Below the pieces are notes generated by a model. That model had not been told where the DNA came from. It did not search any database and saw only the letters and a list, made by a program, of their open reading frames with translations. A stretch of 64,000 nt of DNA from positions 3,417,820 to 3,481,819 of the forward strand of contig ML133493.1 in the NCBI GenBank assembly GCA_003864495.1. The letters are read 5' to 3'. This document shows, one piece after another, positions 43,823-57,200 of the stretch. Source of the stretch: Nemopilema nomurai (lineage: Eukaryota; Cnidaria; Scyphozoa; Rhizostomeae; Rhizostomatidae). Position numbers and translations under genes: made by a program. Position 1 is the first letter of the stretch. The number at the start of each line of letters is the position of its first letter.

Positions 43823-44580
43823 CTTCTTGATTGGGGGAAGTGTTTAAGATATTATAGCCATTTAACCATGAGGACTTGGGTCCGCATTTTATATTCACAC
43901 TGTTTGTAGTAAGAACAGCAGGGTATCATGTTTCAAGTTGAGTTGTTATGTTGAGTTTTGGTGAAGTCGCAAAAAGAGAATTCATTGCTAAAGTTTCGCT
44001 ATTTTATACGAGTGAACTCGCAAGGTTGGGGTATTTCCAACAGCAAGGCATGCTCATTTTCCTGTAATTACGGTACCGATTTCTATTGCTTGCGACCACG
44101 AAATGACGTTGACTCAAAGAATGCAAAGAAGTATTGTTTTCGCAAAAACAATCAATCCTTTATAAGAGAAGATACCGATATTGTGGTAATGAAAGCTTTT
44201 ATTGGTGGAATACAGGTGGTATTGTTCTGTGGAATCTATAAGCGAAATCGTGTTGACTGGAAATTTGTGATTCTACGCACGGGGAAAAGCTTCATGAAAC
44301 GTTAACTAGAACAGCTTCTACTGATAATGCATATGCGTAGAATAGCATTTGGAACTGACTGTGTTCAATGGGCGTAGCGGATGCTATGAAACTGCCGATT
44401 AAGCATCAACAGAGTATCGGAATTCCTATGTTTTAAACAAAGCGTTCATTCAAATGTTTGTTTATAGTCATCTAGCATGGAACCGGCTTAATTGAGGACA
44501 AAGACTCAGCGAAAGTAACATGACTGACACGATCTGTCATGAGGCGTTGAATTAAAGTGCTCAACAGCAAAGCGAATAAT

Positions 44581-47500
44581 ATGGTGTCGACGAAAAGGAC
44601 TCTGGATGTCTGTTTTCTCATAATTTTGTTTCTGTACGTAGTCTTGATTACAAGACAATTTCTGCTTACAGAAAGATACCTGGAGTTAGTTTCAAAGTCT
44701 TCCACAGAGAACGTGTCAACGACTATTACGAAAATAATTAGGACCCAACCGTCGAAGAAGGCTTCGTGTGGCAGGGAACCCTTGTCTCTCTTGGGAAGGC
44801 GAGATGTGAACCTGGACGACCCCTTACTGGCCAGTCCCGTGCCAAGCAAGGCCTTGCAGCTTCGTCCAGGAGGAAGCTGGTCACCAGAGGATTGTTTACC
44901 TACGAGAAAGGTTGCAATTCTGGTGCCGTATAGAGGAAGGCCAAAGCAGCTTACAACATTTGTGAACCACATTCACCCTATATTGCAAAGACAACGGCTT
45001 GATTACACAGTATTCGTTATAGAACAGGTAGGCTTGCTTTTGACAAATCGCCTTGTGATGTGTTGTCGAATTGGTGATAACGGAATTTCTGCATGCCCAA
45101 ATCTAATTCATGTTAATCTTTCACTGGCGTATTTATCAAAGAAAAATCTGCCCTTTTTAAGGGACTTGAGAATTGCTGTGCTTTTTGTAAATCAACACGC
45201 TCAATTTTCGGAAATAAAAGCTTAGTATGTTTGGGAATCCCCTTCTGGGCTTTGCCATTGATCAGAATTGCCGCGGACGGGCCTAATGTTTTGAGCTACC
45301 CGGCTTGGGGGTTTGTGAAAAATTATATGACATTTGGCTAAAATGTTGTTGAGATTTGAACTTCAAATCGATAAATGCTCAACCCACAGAGAACTGTGTT
45401 TTGACTTCACAGGTCTACTTGTCGAAACCTGCAGGTCGGCCAGTATATATTAGTTGGTAGAGATTTTAGTGTAACGAGAATTGAGCCTTGTTATGTGCGA
45501 TTCGTTCACTAATAAAACCATCCATCGACTATCGTGTCATTTCCAAACCCAGCGAGTCGAATGCGTGATATGAGAGTGACGTAGAGGATGCCTGCGCTGC
45601 GATGTGAGAATGTGGGAAAATGATGGAATGAATGAGAAGGAAAAATTGATGTAAACAGGCCTAAATAGAGTCACTACATGATAACGCTTTCTTATGAACG
45701 TTAATACACGGAAAAACATCGTAAAATGGAATAAAATTCAGTTTTGGTAAAACTAGGGTGAATATTTAATGAATTTCATCGCTTATTCTGAACGCTCGTA
45801 TATGTCAGAAAAGCCCGTATATGTCAGAAAAGCCCGTATATGTCAGGTAACGTTACTGACCCGGTTGGGCTTGGGAGGCTGCAACCCCTCAATAAGTGTC
45901 AAACTTTAGTTTGTTTCCCTCAATGAGAGAACGAATACAATGGGCAGCCTCCAAATTTTATTCCGACGGCACTGGTAAACATTATTTTCGTAAATAGTTG
46001 GTAGTTTGCAGTAATAATAGGGCAGTTACAATTTTATTCCGCAGTTAATTATTGCACTTAGCACAAATCTGAAATTTGGACAGTTAAAATATCTTATGAA
46101 CACCATCAAATAGTGAAAAAATGAAGAAAATTTGAAGACATGACTTGACATGCATTTGTTGATCTTGGCTGGAATGACCCACAACTTATTTTCTATATTT
46201 CATAGTAGTAATCTGTGAGGTATTGATAAGTTATTTTTCAGATAGTTGCGCTTTTAAGCATTGGTTCCCTAATTGCCCAGACGTTACGAGTATTCAAAAC
46301 CACTTTCTGGGGGTGGCAAACACCTGGCTCTAATTGCCTCCAGGGTGGCATTGCCACCCCATGCCACCCCATGGCTAGAGGCCTGCTTTTAAAAAATGCA
46401 TTTGCTTAAAAGTTTTATGATAATTAACTGTATGATTTATAAGATAAAAAATCGATCTTGGACATGTAAAACCATTGGGCAGTTTTAGAAAAAATTTCCA
46501 GAAGTTGAGAGTTTTCAGGAAAAATAAGAAAAATGTGTCATAATCGCTACTCAAAGATTGGAGTACAGCAAAAATGCACCGATAAACTGTTTTTGAAAGG
46601 TCATCAAGAAAATTGAAAGCAAGTATAAGAACCGTTCCAAAGTTTATACACCTGGAATGATGGTGTGGGAGCGCAATTCAGGTCCCATTTTGTTTTCATA
46701 ATGTTGGGGGTACTACATTACCAACCACGTCCCTCTTGTGGTTTTTTTACATAGACATACATGGCTTCCACTTTTAAAAATCCAAGTTTCCCTATTTTCT
46801 CTCTCTTTTGGTTAAATTTTCTTACTGGAGCTCTCAAATTTCTCTATGACTTCTTTCCACATTTATCTGAAGACAAAACTATCAAACCGCTGTAAAATTG
46901 TTTACATAATGCATTCCCAGCTAACGTGACATTAGAAAATTGCGTTTTTTGATTGCCAGTTAAAACAGCGCATGTGGAAATTCAGGTTTATACGTACGAA
47001 GAAACGATGGTAATCAAAACCAAATTTAATCCGAAAACGACAATTCCTAGATAGAATAAAAGGAATAAACCAACGACATTTTTTTGCGGAATTACAAGCA
47101 AAAGGAACAAAAATGGGTAGCTAGCGGAATTTTATATCACTTTTAGAATATCGAACAGCAACGAATAAAAGCTACTATCGATTGCCCTTTCAAAACCAGA
47201 AGCTCTTTTTTTAAGTTCAAGCCGTTTAGATAATATTTCACATGATACTTATAAGTTGCCAAATAACGTTTTTTATTGATGCCACCCGACACTTAAGGGT
47301 TATTGTCACACTTTTTAAAATGCTTAATATATAACAAAAACCAAATATTTTATCAGAGGTATGTATAGGGCCTTCATTGATACGGAAGTTGCTTTTCGCA
47401 TTCAATAACAGTAAGCAAACAAGAGAGTCATTTGAACTATAGATTTTTCTGTCCAACATTAAAACAGAAGAAATAGCACCAAATGATAACAGTTGTTTAC

Positions 47501-48757
47501 ATGCCAACAAAATATAGGCCTCCACTTTAATCTAGCAATGTGCAAACATCGACCTGTCAGAATTAACAAAGATGGTTTTCTGATATTTGCATTTTAATTG
47601 CGTTACAATTCTAAGTCATTGCTCTGGTTAGAAATAGTTCATAGAGCATTTTTTTTCAAGGCTGGAGAAGCTAAATTCAACAAAGGAGCAATTTACAACA
47701 TCGGTTTCAACAAGACGCTCCAATACGCTGATTATGATTGCTACGTTTTTCATGATGTCGACCTTTTGTGCGAGAACGATCGCAACTACTACGGGTGCCC
47801 TGAGTCTCCCATGCACATGTGCCCGGCCATAGACAAGTTCAAGTACAAGTGAGTAGTTCGCGCCTGATTATTCACCGCCCTTTTTCCTTAATCATCCAGA
47901 CACATAATCTTCCATTGGCTTGTGATTTGTGAAATGTGCAGACAGAAAATGACAGTTCTATAGCTTGCCAGAAGAGTGCAGACTTTTATAACTGACTCAA
48001 GCCCATAAAGTTATTTTATTGATCAAAAGCTGCTGAAAGTACAAATTTTAAGTTCCTTAATTGTTCATTGCTCTTCTTTTTGTGTAAACTATGTGACAGC
48101 GTCATAATTTGGTCCTTTGCCCATAAGCATATGTAGCAAATGGTTTGACACAATGGCTGTTTTAAAGGAAGCAAATGGCTATTACCCCGCCCACTGCCAA
48201 AAAAGAGAGCGTCTTATGAATATTCGTCAGCCAGTTGATCAACTAACGTTGCAAAAGACTTGATTGCTTTTCTGACTTGCAATGAGCACTTCAAAATAGC
48301 AAGTAACGTTGAAACCATAGTACGTTTTATACATTCCTTTTCATTTTCACAAAGACAATACAGTCATTTCTTATCTATATTTTTTTGTCCTAGGTTACCC
48401 TATTTGAATCTAGTTGGAGGCATACAAGCATTCGAAAAAAACGATTACATAAAAGTTAATGGATATTCAAACATTTTCTGGGGATGGGGAGCTGAAGATG
48501 ATAATCTCTACCAGCGAATCATTAAAAAAGGATTCCAATTGAAACGGCCCTCTATGGATGTGGGTCGTTATAAAATGAACTGGAGGGAACATTATCGACG
48601 TGATGGCTGGAATAGTGAAAATCAGAAACTGTACTTGTCCAAAAAGTCTAACCAAGATACGGATGGCCTAAATAGCATCTATAAACTTAAGTTCAAAATA
48701 ACAGAGCATTTGGAACCTCTTTTTACCCGTATATTAATTGACCTGCAGAGACAATAA
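44581..48757 (+). CDS. Beta-1,4-galactosyltransferase (B4GALT1-6 type)
   Basis: Three exons: 44581-45027, 47661-47848 and 48394-48757, joined in phases 0 and 2, giving about 331 residues. The N-terminus has a short cytosolic part and one membrane anchor (LDVCFLIILFLYVVLITRQF), so a type II Golgi protein. The catalytic domain reads VAILVPYRGRPKQL, FNKGAIYNIGFNKTL, YVFHDVDLL (the DVD metal-binding motif), VNGYSNIFWGWGAEDDNLYQ (the WGWG-EDD signature) and DGLNSIYKLKF. The enzyme class transfers galactose from UDP-galactose to terminal N-acetylglucosamine or related acceptors, Mn-dependent. The tail DGLNS...TRILIDL fits B4GALT1-6 rather than B4GALT7. The exact acceptor cannot be told. Confidence 0.9.
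45028..47660. other. Large intron of the galactosyltransferase gene
   Basis: About 2.6 kb without a recognisable gene. It holds a short tandem repeat at 45795-45847 and, near 46310-46380, a GC-richer stretch with repeated tggcattgccacccc that looks like the edge of a dispersed repeat. Confidence 0.6.
45795..45847. repeat. Short tandem repeat, about 20-bp unit
   Basis: Two and a half copies of CGTATATGTCAGAAAAGCC lie head to tail. Confidence 0.85.
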
Positions 48758-49812
48758 GGTTTAATACGCAACGGGGTCTGGTTACCATCGTGGCATAGCG
48801 TGCTCGTGAATCAAGTCTAACTGGTTAGATTGATTGTCGTCTTGCAAATCACTGCCCTCCTCTCTAAGACTTTCAATGAACTCATTATCAGCTAGACCTG
48901 AATCTTCGGTGCTGCCTTTCCTAGCCTTGTCAGTATGTTTAGATAGTCAGATAGTATTTTCTAAATTGTTTTGTCATCTTATGGGTCGGTGTCTTATTCC
49001 GGCTTCTTGAATACACTAATGATAATGTCATTCGTGAACTTTTAAGCGTCATAATTCCCCTACCTAGTCATGCATAAAAGCTGCTGACCACGAACATAAC
49101 TATTTTGTTTTTTTGTGGATGTTTGTCACGGTAACGAAGTATCTTTATCTTCTATTGTTCTGATAGTGGGTAAAGCTTGTTATTGAAATTTTTTAGTAGA
49201 AAAAGCGCGTTGCCCGTGGTCTGTGAGAGTTTTAAGGGCGTGTCTACGACAATTCTTCCAGGCCCCTTTTCTTTCTCAAGTGGCCACCCCCAAACTCAAA
49301 CGCTGGATCCGCCCTTGATTGGGACAACAGATATTTACCTTCAGAGCAAAGGAAAGATTGATTCGTATCATATTCTCTAGTTATAGTATTGAGAAGTCAA
49401 GAAGAAAGTATGACTGGCTCATTGCAGTCAAACATAACATAATACAGAACAGAACAGGGATTATATAGGTTGCTCCACAGGGAGTCCATAGTTAGTATTT
49501 ACAATATGACAATTCGTTTCTTTTCAATTGAAATCCTCCAAAAGTGTAAGAAGCACGAAATTTCGCAAGGCGCAGGGGTAATTTGATATCTCCGTGAAGG
49601 AAATTCTTTTCGACCTGCATTGCAAATGGAGCACCCCTCAAGGAGCGGTGAAGAATCTTGAAAGGATTTTGGATTGCGATGCACCTCTTGGAAGGAGCCC
49701 CGTGACTGCCATTCTCCATCCAGCCAACGTAGGCCAGCTGATACCAGGAGTTAGTGCTTGATGCAGTTATTTTGGTCTCGTGCTTGGTTGCGTCGGTAGT
49801 ATAAAAAATGAC
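48758..49812. other. Intergenic region between galactosyltransferase and transporter
   Basis: No gene could be supported. Short open frames on the minus strand at 49492-49719 overlap each other and match nothing I know. Confidence 0.55.
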
Positions 49813-51284
49813 ATGGATTTAAACACAGAACATTCCTCAATCAACAGACGACATTTTGGAACAGACATGTTGGACGAAAAACTGTCAACGGATGATGTTG
49901 TCGATAAACGAGAGGTCACAGGTAACAAAGAAGACAACGAAAACAGTTTGTCAAACCCACTGTCGTTTCTGATGATGATGATTCTGTCATACAAACCGGC
50001 CTGGCTCGGAAAAGATGGATTATTTTGTTCATATTCTCCCAGGTGACAATGGCTAATGCAGCCTTGTGGATAACTATACCATCAATAAACAACATCGTTC
50101 AATCCTATTATAAGGTCAACGATGCCATTGTCAACTGGTTTTCAATGTCGTTTCTCCTAGGCTATGCAATTTTTGCTTTACCAGCCTCGGCATTTCTAGA
50201 GAGATTCGGGGTGAAACCTTGTATTGCCACAGCTGCAACTTTAAACGCTGCTGGGTCATGCCTGAGATACGCTGGAATTGACCGAAGCAGGTTTGTTTTT
50301 GTCGCTCTGGGTCAAATGTTAGCAGCGCTCGGTTCCGCCTTTGTCCTACAAGTGCCTCCGAAGCTGGCTGCGGTTTGGTTTGGGGAACACGAAAGAGCTA
50401 CCGCCACTTCAATAGGTGTTCTCATGAACTTGTTTGGTGTGGCTATAGGTTTTATTCAGCCTACAAGCATGGTGGAAGACTCAGATAACATGGAGGTGGT
50501 TCATGATGGAATTTACAATTTATTGTGTTCTCAAGCCTGGTTTTGTGTTGTTGTATTGATTTTCGTATACTTATTGGTCAATGAAAAGCCTGATATGCCA
50601 CCATCTAAATCAGAAGCACTAAGAAATCAAACTTCAGGAGTGTATGAGCATCTTTCTGTAGGTGCGTCCCTGAAAATGCTTTTTAAAAGCAAGGATTTTA
50701 ACCTTACAGCACAGGCATATGGAATCATATTTGGCATGCTTACTTGTATTTCAACTTTATTGAACCAAACTGTCAAAATAAACTATGCAAGTGTATCTGA
50801 TTTTAGCATTGGCATGATGGGTTTTGTTGGCACAATGCTTGGAACGGTTGCAACATTCCTTGTTGGCCTTCTGTTAGACCGCTACCCAGTCTACAAGCAT
50901 GTAGGCATTGCACTGACTATATCAGCAGTATTGGCTATGACAGCATTTTCAGTACTCCTTCTTCACTTTAGAAATTTTATTGCCCTGTTTGCAACCTTTT
51001 GCATTTCCCAGTTTGCCATGCTGCCATTTCTCAGCAGTGGTTTAACACAGGTTGCAGAGATCACTTACCCTGTCTCAGAAGAGCTGTCATCCACTATCCC
51101 TTTGATTTTGGGAAATCTCTATGGATTTATAGCAGTGCTTATTTTTGGTTGGCTTATTGAAAGTGGACTTGTCCAGCTTGCCTACACCATTATAACTGGC
51201 CTACTTGCCATCGCATTGCTGTTTATCTTCCTTGCAAAGGTGCCTATGAAGAGAACATCTGCAGAGCACTTGATGGATGGCTAA
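49813..51284 (+). CDS. SLC49/FLVCR-like major facilitator transporter, apparent frame break
   Basis: The main open frame (to TAA at 51284) covers a 12-helix major facilitator fold without introns. It reads RKRWIILFIFSQ, IVNWFSMSFLLGYAIF, FLERFGVKP, VWFGEHERATATSIGVLMNL and FGVAIGFIQP, matching FLVCR-type carriers (SLC49), whose members have been linked to heme, choline or related transport. The N-terminal acidic segment starting at ATG 49813 lies in another frame (MDLNTEHSSINRRHFGTD). The transporter frame itself has a stop near 49922 and no ATG before the first helix. A small indel near 49925-49980, a missed upstream exon, or use of an internal Met (50048) could explain this. Substrate cannot be told. 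Confidence 0.8.
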
Positions 51285-51362
51285 TGCATTCAGATCTTAT
51301 GGAACACAAGCTTGACTGACTTTAAGATCATATCAATCACTGTTTTGATGCTAGTAATTTTT

Positions 51363-51368
51363 AATAAA
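51363..51368 (+). terminator. Polyadenylation signal of the transporter gene
   Basis: AATAAA lies 79 bases after the stop codon. A second one occurs near 51709. Confidence 0.6.
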
Positions 51369-54266
51369 AATTGAAGGAAAGTTCTTTAGCTAGCTTTCCA
51401 TTTTATGTCATCAATGGGGTTAATTTCCAAAGTACCTGTAGGTATATGACTGTTTGGTGATGATTTAAATGCTGACATGTGCCTTATTTTGTTAATAACA
51501 AGCTACTATTGTCTTGATAGAAATCATCAGCTACTAAGCTAGTAAAAACCAATAGGAATCATCAGTACATATATTAAGAATGACTTTTTAGTGCGACTTT
51601 TAAAAACTTGGTTTTCTGGTTCATTCATACAATTTTTAATTTTTTTGTAAATTAATGAAGTTGGGAATATTTGGATAGCATTTGTAGTCAAAGACATAAT
51701 TGGGTTGAAATAAAGTAAACATTTAATGGCTCCTTTAAAGCCAAAATTAATCGAAATATTAAATAACTGCAATGATTTTGTGATATAATCGACATATATT
51801 GTACATGTATATTATATCACGTATACATATCTTAGCCTTTGACTAGCTAATAGAAGATCAGAACAAATGCAGTTGAGCACCACTGTATAAAGTATGATTC
51901 ATAATTTGTTTCAGGTTTTTGTTGAATGGAGCCTAATTTATTTTGAGTTCTGGGAACTCAATCAATCATAGACATTCCAAGCTGTAGTGTAGCACAGTTC
52001 AAGCTGAAATTGATATACTCCATTTCCCACTTGCCCAAGTTGTTTGTTGCAGGCTAAAAAACGAAATCCTGTACAGTTATAATGTTATAATATCATGCAT
52101 TAGATGGATAGTCTGGTAATGTTTTTGTATCAGGAATGTTTTTGATAAAGTTGGGTTGAATTTTCATCAAGTGAATAATCCCTGTATTGATAATTCATGT
52201 TTTCATTTTTGAATGTGATAATGTTAAATACTACTTGTTTGAGTTTTCAAGAATTGTTGATATCATTTTTATAGCAGTTTTACTAACTTTAAGAATTTCT
52301 TATGTTTTCGTTTTCCTGTAGTAGCTGTATGACATGGGAGGGTAAAGTTTTATTAAAGGAAAATATAATGAGTTAAAACAGTGATAGGTCATAAATATAA
52401 TGAGAGGTCAGGTAAAGTGGCTTTGAAGACCGTAACATCATCTAACACAAGTTCCACCATTGAAAATAATTGAAATTGGAGGTTGATTTTTCAAGATAGG
52501 GCCATCTTGTCTGGTGTCTTCTCGATAGGTTCTCATTTAACAAGCAGAGAACTCCGAGCCAGAGGAGTGTCAGAAGAGACATGTGTTGACATTTGCTGAG
52601 CTTATCAAAACTGAACTACAACACATGGTGTATACACGCAAAACGAGGGGACCTAACAAAAGTGCTGTTGATAACATTTCCTATGATATGTGCACAACAT
52701 GGTAGTTTTATAACTTTAAGGCTTGAATTTAGCCTTTGGTTTTTGACTTTCTAGAACTCCTAATGAATTTTCCAACTAACGGTTACTCGGTATATCGAAT
52801 GATCACATACAGGCACTGAAAATTTCCATGACAAATAACTTCAATCTGAGCCTTTGCGTTGCTATGTATAGTGCTGTGTACTGTAACACTTAAAAATTAT
52901 CTCTCCTTTGAGATAAGGGCGCTTACAGCAATGGTTTCTTGAAAAGCGAAAAGTTCCACCTTCAGTCTCTTCGCATATGATTTTGTAGTGTCTGATTCTG
53001 AGTATGATTGACATATGAGAGTGATTGACATTCTTCCATTCTCTGTCACAAAAACACCCTTTTGTCTTGACTGTCAGTGAGAACAATGAAGGATTTTTGC
53101 TGACTTCCTCGTGAAGCTTATTTCATTGACGGAAATCCAGTTCTTGGAAACCACAGTGGTACATCTTTGCTGGCGTAAGTATGCACATCTTTTCATGATA
53201 ATATGCTAAATGTTTTCGCTAAACTTGACCGACTGTTGATTAACGAAATAGAAGTAGGATAGATACAACTATTCGTAGGAAGTAGGAAACTGAGCTTGCC
53301 CCGTTAGAGGGCTTCCGGTCAACCTAGGTTTCACTTGCACCAGGCGAAAGTTATTAAGAGTAAACTGAAGGGCAGTTTTGCCCAAAATCGCGGTTTCCCT
53401 AGATTTCAAACGCCGTCGTGATATTAAAAAAAATATGTGATCTTGCAGATTATGAAAAACAGTTTACCCTACGTTTACTCTTCTAAAGAAACTTAAAACG
53501 AAATTTGTAGCTTGCGTCTGTCGAAAGTTATAAAGTGTAAACTGAGCGGTTGTTTTGGTACGAATCGTCAGAGCGAATCGTCCGAATCGTCAGGCCTATA
53601 TAAGACAGTCCAGGCTCAGGCAGCCACCCATAGGAATCAAAATTGGCTGTTTTCGTCTGGTATACTGGATTGCCCTTGGGATTACCATAAATGCGGAAGA
53701 ACATTTTGCAATCTCAACAGCGCCCTCTTCGCAACTATCAAGAAATCGAAAGCAAATTATACAATAACAAAACGACGCAAAATGTTTTGACAATCTGTAG
53801 GCCTAATTCCCCATGACCCCAATAACGGGAATTTCACGCTCGCCAAACGTTCTTTTGTTTTGCCCATCGCACGCCGAAAATCGCATTACATCTATGTACG
53901 TTATAATTATGGAAGAGCAGGTAAAACGCTTCGTGTCCCCAACACCGTCATTTATTGGGCACAGTTTGTCAAAGTGTCATCAACATTGTGCTGAAATTTA
54001 TAGAAAATTAGCTTACTGAGACGAAAACGTAGCTGCGTTAAGAAAGACAGGCCATCAAACCTTTCGCAGCAATGCATACTAGTTTGATATTATGTTCTAC
54101 AATGCCTGCCAAAAGTCCTTGGAACACGTCAGTATTTTCTCTGGTTTTTGCATTATTTCATTTCTTTGACACGCAACTAGATCTTTGCATCAGATATTAT
54201 TTGTGTGGCGTCGTCAAAAAATTTCAGTTTTTTGTCGTACTTATGTATTGCAGTTTTTAAACAAAG
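51369..54266. other. Intergenic region upstream of the M13 peptidase
   Basis: AT-rich and without supported genes. Two related segments, near 53344 and 53519, share CGAAAGTTATWAAGWGTAAA. At 53565-53600 the motif gaatcgtc occurs three times, directly upstream of CTATATAAG (53597), a possible TATA box about 670 bp before the M13 start codon. Confidence 0.4.
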
Positions 54267-57200
54267 ATGTCGAGTTTTCTTCAATTTGGGAAAAACGAGG
54301 CCGATGCTAATGTTGGATTTAGAACAGAGCAGACATCTAAGCGAAGCAGGAAAAGGAATATTCTGGTTTGCGGGTTTCTGGCCGTTCTCATTTTGGTTGT
54401 AACTGCAATATTGCTGGTGATTTTCCTGACAAAGAAGGAAACTGGGTCAACTCTGTCTCCGGAATACCAAGGTAAGCCTTTTAGTTGTTTCAGATAGTTC
54501 ATGATTATTAAGATTCCCTTGCAATTTTCTCAAAAAGTCCAGAATATTGACCGACTTTTTATCTACTTATAAACTCCCTTCTATTTCTTGTTAAATTGCC
54601 TCACTAGTATTTGGCTCCATAAAAAGTCTGTGCTCACCCCCACCCCCTGCTACTTTCAAACGGGACCAAGGTGAAATTTTTTAAGATCAAGAGGAAGATA
54701 TTTTATTTTCGTGTGTAGAACATCTAGAGAGGCAGAATCTGAAGTTGTGCATGCAACTGCAATTTTCCTTCTTCTAGTATATTGCAATTAGAAGGGTGCA
54801 GACTTGCAACACAATGGCTAACGATTGGGGCCATTCGACTACCCGAACGCCGTCTATGTAATTCTTATTATAGTCGTTTTATTTACAAGTTGGCGATAAT
54901 CTGAAATATCTAAGGGTGAAATATAGGAAATGCAGTAGCGAATAAAAGCCGACGTGTACGCATGCATCTGATTCACGCCTCTCCTTGCAATGCTAAAAGA
55001 TTCTCTTTTAGTTCTTTCATGAAGTGAAAAATACCTAAATTGTGTTGGTTTTTTTTCGGCAGAACTGGAAGCGGACATGAAGAAAAGCATAAATCCATGC
55101 AACGACTTTTACGAATATTCGTGTGGTCAGTACATTGATCGGCATTTGCCTGACAGATCAACGCAGCAAAATGTATACCAAGATAAATTTGGGGAACTAA
55201 GTAAGAAAAATGTCCAGAAAGCAAAGGAGGCAATGCAGTCTATGTCCCAAACCAGCGATGGGTTCTTTAAAAAGGCATACGAATACTATCAGTCGTGCAT
55301 GACCGCAAAGAGAACGTTTGATACCTATTTCACGTCCGCGCAATTAATTGGTGGCTCTGACGTGACAACTATCGGAACTTTCAATCTTCCTGGATGGAGT
55401 CTAGAAGATGCAATAAAAGAACTAATTTTGAAATTTCATGCCTATCCTCTGTTCACTTTGAAAGTAACAGTGGATTTTCTCAATTCCTCGAGAAATATTA
55501 TAGCGGTAAGCTTGAACTATCAATCGCTTGATGCTTGACCTTATTATTTCAACCTTTCAAAACTATGACCAGTTGTATGAAACAGAACAAGCTTTCAAAT
55601 GAAGATTTCGAAAACCTAAACGAACTAGAAAATAACAGGACTGTAATATGCAAAGAGACTTTTTTTCACAGATAAGTACTAAGGTCATTTCAAATGAAAA
55701 TGAAAACAAGCACTTTTAATTTTTTTAAAGATACTCTCAGAAATGGCTAAATTTGAAATTAAAAAATGTATAGTTTGAACAATTGCATAGCCTTTTTCTT
55801 GTAGCTTATAACTCTGTTTTGAGAGTATCTTTGAGAGAAATTTCACTTTTGCACTGCAGATTCACCCCCCAGATTTCAAAGCACTTTCAAAAGTCGCCTC
55901 TGCTGAAGATTTGGTTTGTATTTATTTGAAACCAGTTCATGCTTGTATTCATATCCATTTTTCCTTTGTTTTGGCTTATCTTATAACTAATTATTTAGAT
56001 ATTTTTTAAAGGGATATAAATCTTTATTGAACAGGAAATTTGTCATTAAATGGCCTTGAATATATTGAAGTCAGGATTGGTGTCCTGGTTTAGTATTCTT
56101 GACTCAGTTGTTTTGCTTTACATTTTGTTGCAAACATGGGACTTTATAAACGCATTAGGCAATTAACATTGCTAACTATGAAAACCATGTTTATGTAATG
56201 ATAGAAAGTCCAGATTTGGAATTTAGCAAAAAAGTTGTTTTTCAGGAATATTTTCCTGTTGGTAAAAATGATGAGCTTCTTGATAACGATCTGGAGGGCA
56301 TTTCAATGGTAAGCAATATTTACATTGATTCATTGACTGACATTACAGTAATTGATATGTGCGTTATGTGTGAAACTGACTTAATCCTGTGATGTGAAAC
56401 TGGCCCAAAATCGCAGATTAAACTGACTCTCTAAATTATATTTTGCCTTTAAGGCTCCTTAAATTAAGTGTCTGTGAAGTCGATAAGTTTCTTTTCGTTT
56501 CTTACTATCTTTTTCATCATAAAGCTTAGTTAATGCTATTTTATTGAAAAGAGGTGTGTTTACTTCTTGCTATTTAGTTGAACTAGCTGTTGAAGCAGCA
56601 GTAGCTTTTGCCTTACTGTTAATTACGATCTGCATCGTAGTCCAAGGCTGTTTTCCACAGAAACATTTTGGCAGCAGATGCTTACATAAAGAATACTAGT
56701 AAAACATTTGAAAACCAACGAAGCTTTTGAAAGTGATCCGTGGTTTCACCAAAGGCTGAAAAATAATATTTGAATATTATTGAAAAATATACAAGATACG
56801 AAGAGCTATAATGATGAGGAGCTTTTGAGCCTCCCCTTTGACGATACTGATTCCAATGCTGGTTCTGCCTTTTAATTTTCGTTGGTATATTATTAGTTTG
56901 TATCAACATTCGCTCGAAGAGTCAGGGGCAAGTTTGTTGCGGAATTGGCAAAACGGACATTAAAAACGAATTACTTTATTGATGATAAAGTCAAAGAAGC
57001 AGAGTTGTTTGAAAAGAGAGTCATAACGGTTTGTATCGCACATTATTTCGTAAAAATACCATGTCTTCGAGTTGGATCTTGAAAAATAGATAGTTCAATT
57101 GCTCATTTTAGCTCGAATTTCTCATAAAGATACCATCATAGCCTTAAATTTATTTTTACTTTTGCATAAGTGCAATACAGGAATTACATGCCTTGGCTTC

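Larger units (their letters stand above)
36931..44128 (+). mobile_element. Decayed BEL/Pao LTR retrotransposon, interrupted by a DNA transposon
   Basis: The two ends share a direct repeat: 36931-37026 and 44044-44128 both contain TCCTGTAATTACGGTACCGA and GACGTTGACTCAAAGAATGC, taken as LTR remnants. Between them lie pieces of the Pao-type polyprotein: reverse transcriptase, RNase H, integrase and the short C-terminal module. No gag or protease could be seen. A purine run (TTGGGGGAAG) at about 43831-43840 precedes TGTTTAAG, a possible 3' LTR start. The element is cut in two by a 3.3 kb transposon at 40260-43564. Confidence 0.75.
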
